Assembly (NCBI RefSeq): GCF_030068475.1
Contig: NZ_JAQOSP010000124.1
Coordinates: forward strand, 1-58,222
Direction of reading: 5' to 3'
From: Roseofilum acuticapitatum BLCC-M154
Lineage (GTDB): Bacteria > Cyanobacteriota > Cyanobacteriia > Cyanobacteriales > Desertifilaceae
DNA length: 58,222 nucleotides
In this document: piece after piece, positions 29,232-37,733 of the stretch
Layout of the letters: each line of letters begins with the position of its first letter
How positions within the stretch are numbered: the first letter of the stretch is position 1
Position numbers and translations under genes: made by a program
The notes under the pieces: model-generated
The model's input: only the letters and a program-made list of their open reading frames with translations
Told to the model about the DNA's origin: nothing
The model's database searches: none

Positions 29232-29481
29232 GGCTAGGAGGCGATATTTCTTTTAGGATTATACCGCTTCCTCTGGCTCGGTGGAAAAATTTAACTCCTG
29301 CACAATGCTCTATTTTTTGCCCTGCGCTTTCGCTAACGCACCCTACTGGATCTGAACTCGATAGAAGAGAGAAGCGCTATAATTAGGGTTATTCTATCAA
29401 CTTGCATTAATAAATTGGGGCGATCGCATTGACTGCAACTGTTGCCTTTAGTCAACCTAACAACCCGGAGTAATCGATTCA

Positions 29482-31401
29482 ATGTGTGGAATTGTTGGCT
29501 ACATTGGTACTCAAGAAGCTAAAGATATTCTCCTTTCTGGACTAGAGAAGCTGGAATATCGAGGTTATGATTCGGCAGGCGTGGCCCTGATTTCCGAAGG
29601 TGAACTGCACGCCATCAAAGCGAAAGGTAAGTTGTATAATTTGCGCGATAAGCTCAGGGGGGTAGAAGACAAGGCGCGGGTGGGCATTGGCCATACCCGA
29701 TGGGCAACCCATGGTAAACCAGAAGAGTATAATGCCCATCCCCATACCAATCAGCAGGAAACAGTAGCCGTTGTCCAAAATGGAATTGTGGAAAATTATC
29801 GCCAGTTGCGGGAAGAACTGAAAGCTAAGGGCCATGAGTTTGTCTCCGATACCGATACAGAGGTGATTCCCCATCTGATTTCTGACTATTTATCCGTCAA
29901 CCCTCACTCCCTATTAGAAGCGGTGAGGCAAACGGTGAATCGGTTAGAAGGAGCCTTTGCCATTGCCGTCATTTGTGCCCAATTTCCCGATGAGTTGATT
30001 GTGGTGCGCCAACAAGCTCCCCTGGTGATTGGGTTTGGTCAAGGGGAGTTTTTCTGTGCCTCCGATACCCCTGCTCTTGTTTCCCACACCCACATTATTC
30101 TGCCCTTAGATAATGGGGAAATGGCTCGCCTGACTCCTTTGGGGGTAGAAGTGTATGATTTTCGGGGGGAGCGACGGGTGAAATATCCCCAAACCTTGAA
30201 CTGGAATCCGAGCAGTGCGGAAAAACAAGGGTTTCGCCACTTTATGCTCAAGGAAATTTATGAGCAACCCACGGTTCTGCGAACTCAACTCGATGCCTAT
30301 TTTGACCCCCAATGGCATCCCCAAAGCCAGACTAAAAAGGGTTCTAGTAAGGCTTCTGTGCCTGCATCTTCCCAGGGCCCAGTGCAACTGAATTTACCCC
30401 AGAGCCTGTATGAGAATTTAGAGCAGATCCAGATTGTGGCTTGTGGAACGAGTTGGCACGCGGCCTTAGTCGGGAAGTATTTGCTGGAACAATGGGCGGG
30501 GGTTCCCACTTTTGTTCAATATGCCTCGGAATTTCGCTACTCTCCTCCACCGTTAACGGGGAATACGCTGACGATTGGGGTCACTCAGTCGGGAGAAACG
30601 GCGGATACTCTGGCGGCTTTGGCGATGGAACAGGAGCGACGCAAGGCTCACCATTCTCCTGCTTATCAACCGCGAATGCTGGGGATTACGAACCGGCCGG
30701 AGAGTTCGTTGGGTCGGCTGATTCCTTATATTATTAATACCCATGCCAATTTAGAGGTGGGGGTGGCAGCGACGAAAACCTTTAGCGCTCAGGTGATGGC
30801 GTTTTATGCTCTAGCGTTGGATTTGGCCGATCGCCGTCAGAGCCTCAAACTTGAGAGGATTGAGACTCTGATCGAGAAGTTACGGGAATTGCCAGGGCTG
30901 ATTGAACGGCTGATTGAGGAGCAGGATCGCTATATTGGCGAGTTAGCCCATCAATTTAATGAAACCAGCGATTTTATCTTTTTGGGTCGGGGGATCAATT
31001 TTCCCATTGCCCTAGAAGGGGCCTTGAAGCTCAAAGAGATCAGTTATATTCATGCCGAGGGCTATCCGGCTGGGGAAATGAAACATGGCCCCATTGCTCT
31101 GTTGGATGCTAAAGTGCCAGTGGTGGCGATCGCCACTCCCGGACTCCTCTATGAAAAAGTTCTCTCCAACGCCCAAGAAGCCAAAGCCAGAGATGCTCGT
31201 CTGATTGGAGTCACCCCGAAAGACTCCCTAGAAGCTCAGGATATTTTCAACGAAATCCTAGCCATTCCCACCATTGATGAGTCTCTTTCCCCCCTAGTAA
31301 CAGTGATTCCGCTCCAGCTACTGGCCTATCACATTGCCGCCCTCAGAGGCCTCGATGTCGATCAACCCCGGAATCTGGCTAAATCGGTGACGGTAGAGTA
31401 A
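29482..31401 (+). CDS. glmS: Glutamine--fructose-6-phosphate aminotransferase
   Basis: This 639-residue GlmS makes glucosamine-6-phosphate from fructose-6-phosphate and glutamine, the first step to UDP-GlcNAc for peptidoglycan and lipopolysaccharide. C2 is the glutaminase nucleophile (MCGIVGYIG). HTRWATHG and the glutamine-site GIVENY block follow. Two SIS domains occupy the C-terminal half (ACGTSWHAAL, TQSGETADT), and the end is DQPRNLAKSVTVE. It is about 30 residues longer than the enterobacterial enzyme because of a linker near 270-305. No riboswitch or ribozyme is visible upstream. Confidence 0.98.
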   Translation: MCGIVGYIGTQEAKDILLSGLEKLEYRGYDSAGVALISEGELHAIKAKGKLYNLRDKLRGVEDKARVGIGHTRWATHGKPEEYNAHPHTNQQETVAVVQNGIVENYRQLREELKAKGHEFVSDTDTEVIPHLISDYLSVNPHSLLEAVRQTVNRLEGAFAIAVICAQFPDELIVVRQQAPLVIGFGQGEFFCASDTPALVSHTHIILPLDNGEMARLTPLGVEVYDFRGERRVKYPQTLNWNPSSAEKQGFRHFMLKEIYEQPTVLRTQLDAYFDPQWHPQSQTKKGSSKASVPASSQGPVQLNLPQSLYENLEQIQIVACGTSWHAALVGKYLLEQWAGVPTFVQYASEFRYSPPPLTGNTLTIGVTQSGETADTLAALAMEQERRKAHHSPAYQPRMLGITNRPESSLGRLIPYIINTHANLEVGVAATKTFSAQVMAFYALALDLADRRQSLKLERIETLIEKLRELPGLIERLIEEQDRYIGELAHQFNETSDFIFLGRGINFPIALEGALKLKEISYIHAEGYPAGEMKHGPIALLDAKVPVVAIATPGLLYEKVLSNAQEAKARDARLIGVTPKDSLEAQDIFNEILAIPTIDESLSPLVTVIPLQLLAYHIAALRGLDVDQPRNLAKSVTVE

Positions 31402-31660
31402 GGAGATGGGGAGATAGGGGGATGGGGGGATAGGGGGAATCTATTACCGACTCCTGACTCCCGACTCCCGACTCCCCACTGATAAAAAAAACTTTTCTAT
31501 GCAAGTCTTCCTTTTCTTAGAGTGTTATGCTATTGTGAAGAAGTAACAAGAAAAATGGTTCCTAGGCTATTCTTGTTCTCTCATTCTGCAGAATCATCAC
31601 GAGAACTCTCACTCGCCACTAGGATCAGTACACATAGAAAAGATTTGACAAACTTCAAAT

Positions 31661-31891
31661 ATGAATCAAGGTTGTATGAACCAGCAGGTTATTCACCCAA
31701 TGTTTAAACTGCAAGCCAAAGTGAAATCATTGGTCGATTCCAATATCCTGAAACCAACAGATGGCATCTGGAAAATGGCCTTTCTGTATGGCGATCGGTG
31801 GCAATATTGGAAAAAAGAATTGCAAGCCTATGACTTCTCTATGCAAGACCCCGTTAGCGAACTCCTGGCTGTAGAAGAATGGGAAGACTAA
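31661..31891 (+). CDS. Small conserved-looking hypothetical protein
   Basis: This 76-residue protein, or 63 residues if it starts at the internal ATG 31700 (MFKLQAKVKSL), is rich in Trp and Lys: GIWKMAFLYGDRWQYWKKEL. An acidic C-terminus (AVEEWED) follows. It has no match to a family I know. The tidy amphipathic pattern and absence of frame problems make a real gene likely. Upstream, 31402-31660 holds G-rich filler and an AT-rich region with no other gene. Confidence 0.55.
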   Translation: MNQGCMNQQVIHPMFKLQAKVKSLVDSNILKPTDGIWKMAFLYGDRWQYWKKELQAYDFSMQDPVSELLAVEEWED

Positions 31892-32065
31892 TTCCGGTCT
31901 AGGGGTAGAGTTCCACTCAGAGCCGCCCCTAGCTCATCGTAGGGTGGGCAACAGAAGAAGCCATATCATTCAAATTCTACCCAAAGACCCTGCCCACCTG
32001 ACTCCTATACTTTAACTGATTACCCGCACTTGATATTAATGGAACTTGATATGACACAATTTTAA

Positions 32066-32944
32066 ATGAATAAACCGATTCCTGGTCAGTTATCAAGCCA
32101 AGCTGTCACACCGGGCTATCAATCTCAATCGCCAGACACCACTCCTCAAGTTGATATATTGGGTTTTAGATTGCTGCAAGAACGTACCCCATCACAACGG
32201 CTGGCAATGGGAGCTGGGATGAATCAGAATGCTCGTCAGTTTTCTCTCTCCTGTTTCCGCCAACGCTTTTCTGACTTATCTGAGATACAACTGGCTCAGA
32301 AATTAGCTCAAGCTTGGTTAGGAGAGGCGCATTTTCTCGATGCTATAACGACTAAAAATCCAATGAATTGGACTCAAGATTCAATTGCCTTAGCAGGGCG
32401 GTTACACCTAATTTTTGAATCCCTCAATATCCCTTATTATATTACAGGCGGAGTGGCAGCGATCGCATATGGGGAAGTTCGCACGACTCGTGATGTGGAT
32501 ATGGTTATTTTTATTCAGCCTCAACAGGTTACCGAACTAGCAACTGAATTAGAAATTGTTGGGTTTTATGTTCCTGGTGTAGAGGATATTGTTGAGGGTC
32601 GGATGGGAATATTACAAGTCACTGATATTGAAACTATTTCCCGTGCAGACCTCATTTTATCTGATGATAATGCATTTGAGCGCATTCAATTTGAACGCAG
32701 ACAACAATACAAAATTCCAGGTGGAATTGAGGTTAATCTAGCATCCCCAGAAGATATTATTCTTAATAAACTTCAGTGGAGAAGTCAAACTGAATCGGAT
32801 AAACAATGGCGAGATATTTTAGGAATATTGAAAGTACAAGGAGAATCTCTGGACTTTAACTACCTAAACGATTGGTCAAATCGTCTAGGATTGAGCCAAC
32901 ACTTACAACAAGCACGAAGGTCAGCCGGACTTTATATCAATTAA
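32066..32944 (+). CDS. Nucleotidyltransferase with fused N-terminal domain
   Basis: This 292-residue protein has a C-terminal domain (about 115-270) that is a nucleotidyltransferase of the MNT/AbiEii-like type. It shows TGGVAAIAYGEVRTTRDVD with the GG and DxD metal motif, followed by EVNLASPEDIILNKLQW. The N-terminal 100 residues form a separate helical domain (RTPSQRLAMGAGMNQNARQF, RFSDLSEIQLAQKLAQAWLG) that in other cyanobacteria I recall as a free-standing small gene beside such transferases. Possible roles are a toxin-antitoxin or defence nucleotidyltransferase. The ATG at 32066 directly follows two copies of an ACTTGATAT motif. Confidence 0.7.
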   Translation: MNKPIPGQLSSQAVTPGYQSQSPDTTPQVDILGFRLLQERTPSQRLAMGAGMNQNARQFSLSCFRQRFSDLSEIQLAQKLAQAWLGEAHFLDAITTKNPMNWTQDSIALAGRLHLIFESLNIPYYITGGVAAIAYGEVRTTRDVDMVIFIQPQQVTELATELEIVGFYVPGVEDIVEGRMGILQVTDIETISRADLILSDDNAFERIQFERRQQYKIPGGIEVNLASPEDIILNKLQWRSQTESDKQWRDILGILKVQGESLDFNYLNDWSNRLGLSQHLQQARRSAGLYIN

Positions 32945-32997
32945 CAATTAACAATTACAGCAGTTTCCTATGCTATGTGGAATGTGGGTTTATGGCT

Positions 32998-34230
32998 TCA
33001 CTCCGTCAAAGCCGAAATCGCCGATTCTAAGGCTTGTGCTAGGTCTTCAGCCGTTTGGAAGCGATCGCGAGGTTTAGGAGCCGTAGTCTTTTCAATCACA
33101 TGCCGCAGAGGGGGAGCAATAGCGTCCACCGACTGTAAATCTAAACGATAGGAGAGATCGCGGCGGCGCTTATAAAACTTAAGCGGCTGCTCTCCCGTAA
33201 CCAAAAATACTAAAGTTGGCCCGATCGCATACAAATCCGATTGGGTTACCGGTTGTCCCCGATCCTGTTCGGGTGCGCTATAACCCTCCGCACCAATCCT
33301 TGTACCCAAAGGCGTTCCGATCTCTTTCACTGCCCCAAAATCGATCACCACAATCTGACCATCCAAACGACGGAGCAGCAGATTGGCCGGCTTAATATCC
33401 CGATGCACAATCGGAGGGGATTGGCGGTGTAAATAACCCAAAATCTTACAAGTTTGAATCATCCACTCAACAGCCACCGGTGCAGAAAACGGCCCCTGCT
33501 GATAGAGCAAACGCTCTAAATCTTCACCATGAATCAACTCCATGGCCAAATACTTTTTACTCTCCTCAATAAACGAATCAAAAAAGCGAGGAATTCCCGG
33601 ATGATTCAGCCCCTTCAGGGTACGAGCTTCCCGATCGAACAGCTCCCTAGCCTTGGGTATACGAGCCAAATCTGAATTCATCTCCTTGAGAACAATTAAC
33701 CCCGATGGATGGTTTCCAGAAGGGGGAGGATAAGCCAGATAAGTCGTCCCCATCCCCCCTTGACCCAGAATTCGCAAAATCTGATAATCCCGCACCTGCT
33801 TTTCAATATGCAAAGGTTGACCGCAATGGATACAGAACAGATTATTCGGCGCATTCCCTTCATGGGTGCATCCTGATGCAGTGGGAGGGGGAGACACCGG
33901 CTGATGGGCAAAAGTCAGCTCTAAAATCGGCCCTCCAGCCGCCAACTGGATCAGACTCTTATCCTCAACCACAATTTGGGCGATCGCCTGATGGTTCACT
34001 AATGTGCCATTTGTGCCTCGGTTAGTGACCTTCCAGGCGATCGCCCCACCCTGATGATGAACCGGTTCTAACTCCAAATGATACCGAGACACCAAATCAT
34101 TAGAAAGCACCACCTCATTATCCTGGGCCCGGCCAATCCGAACCTTCCCTTGGGGAGGAAACTCCCAAGTTTGCAGGGGTGTTCCTTCCTTGGGATCTAA
34201 TAGGGTAAGGGCGATCGTCCCTTGCATCAT
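32998..34230 (-). CDS. FHA-domain Ser/Thr protein kinase
   Basis: In this 410-residue kinase the FHA phosphothreonine-binding domain (about 5-105) has GR at 33-34, SRYH at 48-51 and NGT at 74-76. A short zinc-ribbon-like cluster (C121, C133, C136) follows, and the kinase domain spans about 150-400. It has GQGGMG, K182, D278 in VHRDIKPANL and D297 in DFG. No membrane segment is seen. It lies 37 bp downstream of a PP2C phosphatase gene on the same strand, forming a kinase/phosphatase module in which the FHA domain could dock the autophosphorylated kinase or its target. Confidence 0.92.
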   Translation of the reverse strand: MMQGTIALTLLDPKEGTPLQTWEFPPQGKVRIGRAQDNEVVLSNDLVSRYHLELEPVHHQGGAIAWKVTNRGTNGTLVNHQAIAQIVVEDKSLIQLAAGGPILELTFAHQPVSPPPTASGCTHEGNAPNNLFCIHCGQPLHIEKQVRDYQILRILGQGGMGTTYLAYPPPSGNHPSGLIVLKEMNSDLARIPKARELFDREARTLKGLNHPGIPRFFDSFIEESKKYLAMELIHGEDLERLLYQQGPFSAPVAVEWMIQTCKILGYLHRQSPPIVHRDIKPANLLLRRLDGQIVVIDFGAVKEIGTPLGTRIGAEGYSAPEQDRGQPVTQSDLYAIGPTLVFLVTGEQPLKFYKRRRDLSYRLDLQSVDAIAPPLRHVIEKTTAPKPRDRFQTAEDLAQALESAISALTE

Positions 34231-34267
34231 CGAACCTCAAACAACATCAACCTTCTCCCATCCTTAA

Positions 34268-35845
34268 CTAGCGACTCAACCCTCCCAAATTGGGACGCAC
34301 CTTAGCCCGCACCAGAACCACCGTAATATTGTCATGGCCATTATGTTCATTAGCCAAATCAATTAAATCACCCACGCCCCGTTCCAGATTGGCACGAGAA
34401 CTCATCAAGGGTTCAATATGCGTCCCCACATGCTTTTCAACCAAATCATTATCGGTGAGTCCATCGGAGCTTAAGAGTAACAGACTATCTTGATTGAGTT
34501 CAAAGCAATAAATATCCGGCTTGACAAAATCATTATGTCGTGGCCCCAAGGCTTGAGTTAACTGATAGGCATCGGGGCGAGCAAAGGCTAATTCCGGCTC
34601 TAATCCCCGTTTAATTTCCCGTTGGGCCACATCATGGTCTTGGGTCAAGAGCGTTAACCCCTGTTTACGACTAAACATATATAACCGACTATCGCCCACA
34701 TGGGCAACGGCCACATGCACATCTTGAATTAAGACCAAAACCAAGGTCGTTCCCATGCGCCCACTTCCAGTACGACTTTGGGACTGATTAATGTCATAGA
34801 TGGCTTGATTAGCCTGAAATATTCCTGCTTCAATACATTCAGTAGAAGGAAGACGGGAGTCAGAATGGGGTAGATTAAACCAATGGGTTTGAAAATACTC
34901 TTTCAGGGTTTTTACTCCTATCATACTCGCCTGTTCTCCTCCTGCATGGCCCCCCATACCATCACAGAGAATATATAAACCTTTCGCATGGATAGTACGC
35001 CCGGTTTTATCTTCAATGCGTTCTAGTTGGGTATGAATGAGAAAGCTATCTTCATTGTGATCTCGCTGCATTCCCTTGTCGGTTACTCCAGCATAATCGA
35101 GGCTAAAGAGTTGCATGGGTAACACCACAGTGGGCATGTCCTCAAAGGGAGAAGTAGGCGGGCTGGGCATTGGATTGGGAGTGGAGAGATTAAATCCAGA
35201 GGGGCTGTAATCGCTATAGTCAATGGGTTGGGTTTTGTCTTGATCGGCTTCTTCTTCGGGATAAAGGGAGGCGAGGCTTTCAGGGGAGTGGTCAAAGTCT
35301 GGATCGCCCTGTTCTTCGGCTAAAATTTCTTCTAGGCGATCGCGCACTTGGTCAACGGAGGTCATTTTTTCCGCTTGTAGGTCTTGCAAGAGAGAGAGTA
35401 AAGATCCCACTTGAGTCATCTCTGACTGCTGAAAGAGTTGTTGCCACAATTTACCTAACTCTTTGAGGCTCACTGCTTCGGGGTTAGTATCCAGATGTAA
35501 ACATTGGAGGCAGAGAATTTCATCTTCATCCAGTAGGAGATTGCTCACTTCTAGGAGGCTTTGACGACAATGGACAGTTTCAAGCTGTTCCCAGAGATCG
35601 AGCATTTCATGAAACATGAAGATGATTTGCTCTGAGGGCATATTTTCTTCCCGCCACAGCTCTACCACTTTTTTCCAGTCTGAGCGGTCTTCAAGGATCA
35701 TAACCCTTTCTTCTTCTCCTTCCACCCAAGATTCTTGTAAGGAAGGGAGACGATGACGATCCATTTCATCGAGCTTTGATTCCAGCTCTCGATAAATCTG
35801 GGCTAGTTCGGGAACGATCACTTGTGCATCTGGTGAGATATCCAT
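34268..35845 (-). CDS. PP2C-family protein phosphatase with long N-terminus
   Basis: In this 525-residue protein the catalytic domain occupies about 250-515 and has all metal-binding motifs of PPM/PP2C phosphatases: D262-H263-N264-E265-D266, DGMGGHAGGE, GTTLVLV, HVGDSRLY, SDGLTDND and HDNITVVLV. The first 200 residues are acidic and helical, with many Leu/Glu repeats, and may be a protein-interaction scaffold. A Pro-rich linker follows. It probably reverses phosphorylation by the kinase encoded immediately downstream. It heads the two-gene operon; 35846-36155 upstream holds the promoter region and a hairpin. Confidence 0.92.
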   Translation of the reverse strand: MDISPDAQVIVPELAQIYRELESKLDEMDRHRLPSLQESWVEGEEERVMILEDRSDWKKVVELWREENMPSEQIIFMFHEMLDLWEQLETVHCRQSLLEVSNLLLDEDEILCLQCLHLDTNPEAVSLKELGKLWQQLFQQSEMTQVGSLLSLLQDLQAEKMTSVDQVRDRLEEILAEEQGDPDFDHSPESLASLYPEEEADQDKTQPIDYSDYSPSGFNLSTPNPMPSPPTSPFEDMPTVVLPMQLFSLDYAGVTDKGMQRDHNEDSFLIHTQLERIEDKTGRTIHAKGLYILCDGMGGHAGGEQASMIGVKTLKEYFQTHWFNLPHSDSRLPSTECIEAGIFQANQAIYDINQSQSRTGSGRMGTTLVLVLIQDVHVAVAHVGDSRLYMFSRKQGLTLLTQDHDVAQREIKRGLEPELAFARPDAYQLTQALGPRHNDFVKPDIYCFELNQDSLLLLSSDGLTDNDLVEKHVGTHIEPLMSSRANLERGVGDLIDLANEHNGHDNITVVLVRAKVRPNLGGLSR

Positions 35846-36088
35846 AGGGTTCTTTAGAGTTAGTCTTTTGAGTTAGGAGAATTGTTAATGAGTACGTCTG
35901 AAGATCTGGGGAATCCAGAATCTTGATTTAAGAGGGGATAAGAATAATCATGGGGGTGTTACAACTCAGTAGCAGGTGGCGATAAGGCTAGGCATTACTC
36001 CTTGCATCTTTCAGAATAGCAGGTTAGATTTCCCCATGGTGATTTAGGGTCTGAGTTGGATGACTCTCTTGGGGGGATCTCTCCGTCG

Positions 36089-36108
36089 GGGCGAAAAATC
36101 TTTCGCCC
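36089..36108. repeat. Small hairpin repeat
   Basis: GGGCGAAA-AATC-TTTCGCCC is a perfect 8-bp stem in the gap between the phosphatase start and the response-regulator remnant. It resembles the dispersed GC-rich palindromes elsewhere in the window. Confidence 0.5.
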
Positions 36109-36155
36109 TTACCATAGTATTATGGTGGATTAAGTTCCCAATTAGGTCTAAGGTC

Positions 36156-36530
36156 ATGAGTTCCCATATCCTAGCGATCGAAGATGAAGCGAAACTGGCT
36201 CGTTTTGTGGAATGGGAACTTCAATATGAAGGATACCAGGTAACGTGAGCGGGGTATGGTTGGACGGGATTAACCTGCATTTGAGAGTTAAAGCTGGATT
36301 TGGTGCTTTTAGATTGGATGTTGCCGGGGTTAAGTGGGATTGATATTTGTCGCCGTTTACGCCAGACAGGGGAGAATATTCCTGTTATTTTACTGACTGC
36401 TAAGGATGAAGTGGGCGATCGCAAAAATCAGAGCGCGAGTATCTAGCCTTTGGGGATCTGAATTTAGATCGCCGGTCGTGGGAAGTCAATTGAAGTCAAA
36501 ACAAAGAAACCACTTCGCCTGACTTTTTTG
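36156..36530 (+). pseudogene. Decayed OmpR-family response regulator
   Basis: From ATG 36156 the frame reads a typical receiver start (ILAIEDEAKLARFVEWELQY), then stops at 36246-36248. The same frame continues after a second stop with [20 protein letters not shown] and [13 protein letters not shown]. There it jumps by a deletion of perhaps 80 codons to KIRAR-like codons in another frame and then FGDLNLDRRSWEV, the start of a winged-helix output domain, before decaying completely. The order and motifs are those of cyanobacterial NblR/RppA-like regulators. Two nonsense changes plus deletion and frameshift make it dead. Confidence 0.85.
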
Positions 36531-36579
36531 AATTGGGTTGAGGTTCATGTTCTCCTTGAATACCATGATTAAAAACTTA

Positions 36580-36602
36580 GGGAGCGAGACGCTCCCACTC
36601 CT
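36580..36602. repeat. Single hairpin of the MITE-like family
   Basis: GGGAGCG-AGA-CGCTCCC followed by ACTCCT matches the second hairpin of the elements at 19703, 47854, 52508 and 56995. It lies 48 bp before the metallophosphoesterase start. Confidence 0.7.
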
Positions 36603-36649
36603 AAAAGTTTGAGCTATCCTAAAAGAAATCCTTTGCACTCAGTAGGCTT

Positions 36650-37477
36650 ATGCACCCCATTTTTTCTGGGCCCCTAACCGTTGAGAATCTAACCCTTACT
36701 GTTGATAATTTACCCCCAGAGTTACGAGGGATGAAAATCACCCAGTTCTCTGATTTTCATTATGATGGAGTCAAACTTTCTGAAGAACTCTTAGGCGAAG
36801 CCATTCAGACCAGTAATAGTGTTCATCCCGATCTCGTGGTCTTAACAGGGGATTTTATTACCTACGATCCCAAGCCAATTTACACCTTAGTGAAGCGATT
36901 AAAGTTACTTCAGGCTCGTAAAGGGATTTATGCGGTTTTAGGCAATCATGATAGTTACTATGATAGTGTAAAATCAAGGATTATTAAAGCTTTAACCGAT
37001 ACGGGGATTCAGGTTTTATCCAATGAAGTAATTTATCCTCTGGGAAAGGGATTAGCTTTGGTGGGACTGCCTGATTTTTGGTCAGCCGAATTTAATCCTG
37101 CTTCGGTGTTCAACGATCTCGATCCTCAGCTTCCGCGAATTGTGCTTTCCCATCAACCGGATAGTGCGGAAGTTTTGCAGCAATGGCGCGTGGATTTACA
37201 GTTATCCGGTCATACCCATGGGGGGCAAATTGTGTTACCTGAATTGGGGCCATTGATTGCTTATCAAGAACGAGCAATCATGGCAACACCCTCTTGGCTG
37301 CGGGAATGGATACCTTTACTGCAACGCAAGTGCGATCGCATCGTTAAACATTGGGAATGGTATGCTGGATTGTATCAACTCAATCAAAATCGTCTTTATG
37401 TTAATCGGGGATTGGGGACTTATCCCCCTGGGCGATTGTTTTGCCCTCCAGAATTAACGGTGATTACCTTAATTTAG
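36650..37477 (+). CDS. Calcineurin-like metallophosphoesterase
   Basis: This 275-residue dimetal phosphoesterase has the motifs SDFHYDG (D35, H37), LTGDFI, GNHDSYYD and SGHTHGGQ in order, which supply the two-metal site. It resembles the YkuE/LpxH-like group of phosphoesterases but lacks the twin-arginine signal of YkuE. The substrate is unknown. The start at 36650 is the first ATG after the dead response regulator, and no partner gene is coupled. Confidence 0.9.
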   Translation: MHPIFSGPLTVENLTLTVDNLPPELRGMKITQFSDFHYDGVKLSEELLGEAIQTSNSVHPDLVVLTGDFITYDPKPIYTLVKRLKLLQARKGIYAVLGNHDSYYDSVKSRIIKALTDTGIQVLSNEVIYPLGKGLALVGLPDFWSAEFNPASVFNDLDPQLPRIVLSHQPDSAEVLQQWRVDLQLSGHTHGGQIVLPELGPLIAYQERAIMATPSWLREWIPLLQRKCDRIVKHWEWYAGLYQLNQNRLYVNRGLGTYPPGRLFCPPELTVITLI

Positions 37478-37519
37478 CTTAGTGGAGTGCAGACCTACAG
37501 AGCTTTAGGCTGAAATGAG

Positions 37520-37545
37520 AAAAAACCAGCTAGGTTCTAGCTGGT
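37520..37545 (-). terminator. Intrinsic terminator on the minus strand
   Basis: Read on the minus strand, ACCAGCTAG-AAC-CTAGCTGGT forms a perfect 9-bp stem followed by six T residues. It lies about 190 nt downstream of the rqcH stop and 40 nt beyond the end of the convergent phosphoesterase gene. It would end rqcH transcription or that of a small transcript in 37546-37690. Confidence 0.75.
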
Positions 37546-37733
37546 GTTGAATCGATATCATGAATATCAATTGTCGTTTCCGAAAATCCTGACTGCGCGT
37601 TCCCACAACACGAGGAGGAATCGGTCTCTTTTGTCTCTCTTTACTAATCGTAACAGAGAATACGCATTTTTTTAATAAAAGTTCATACTTAACCATTTCC
37701 CTTTTGATAACTATTTATAATCAAAGATCGGAG

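Noticed and set aside
29232-29481. glmS ribozyme or riboswitch upstream of glmS
   Set aside because: No conserved ribozyme core is visible in the 250-bp gap, and the element is known from Firmicutes rather than cyanobacteria.
37505-37696. 63-codon minus-strand gene downstream of rqcH
   Set aside because: Its last codons overlap the intrinsic terminator, and no family or good ribosome site is seen. I kept only the terminator and a possible small transcript.
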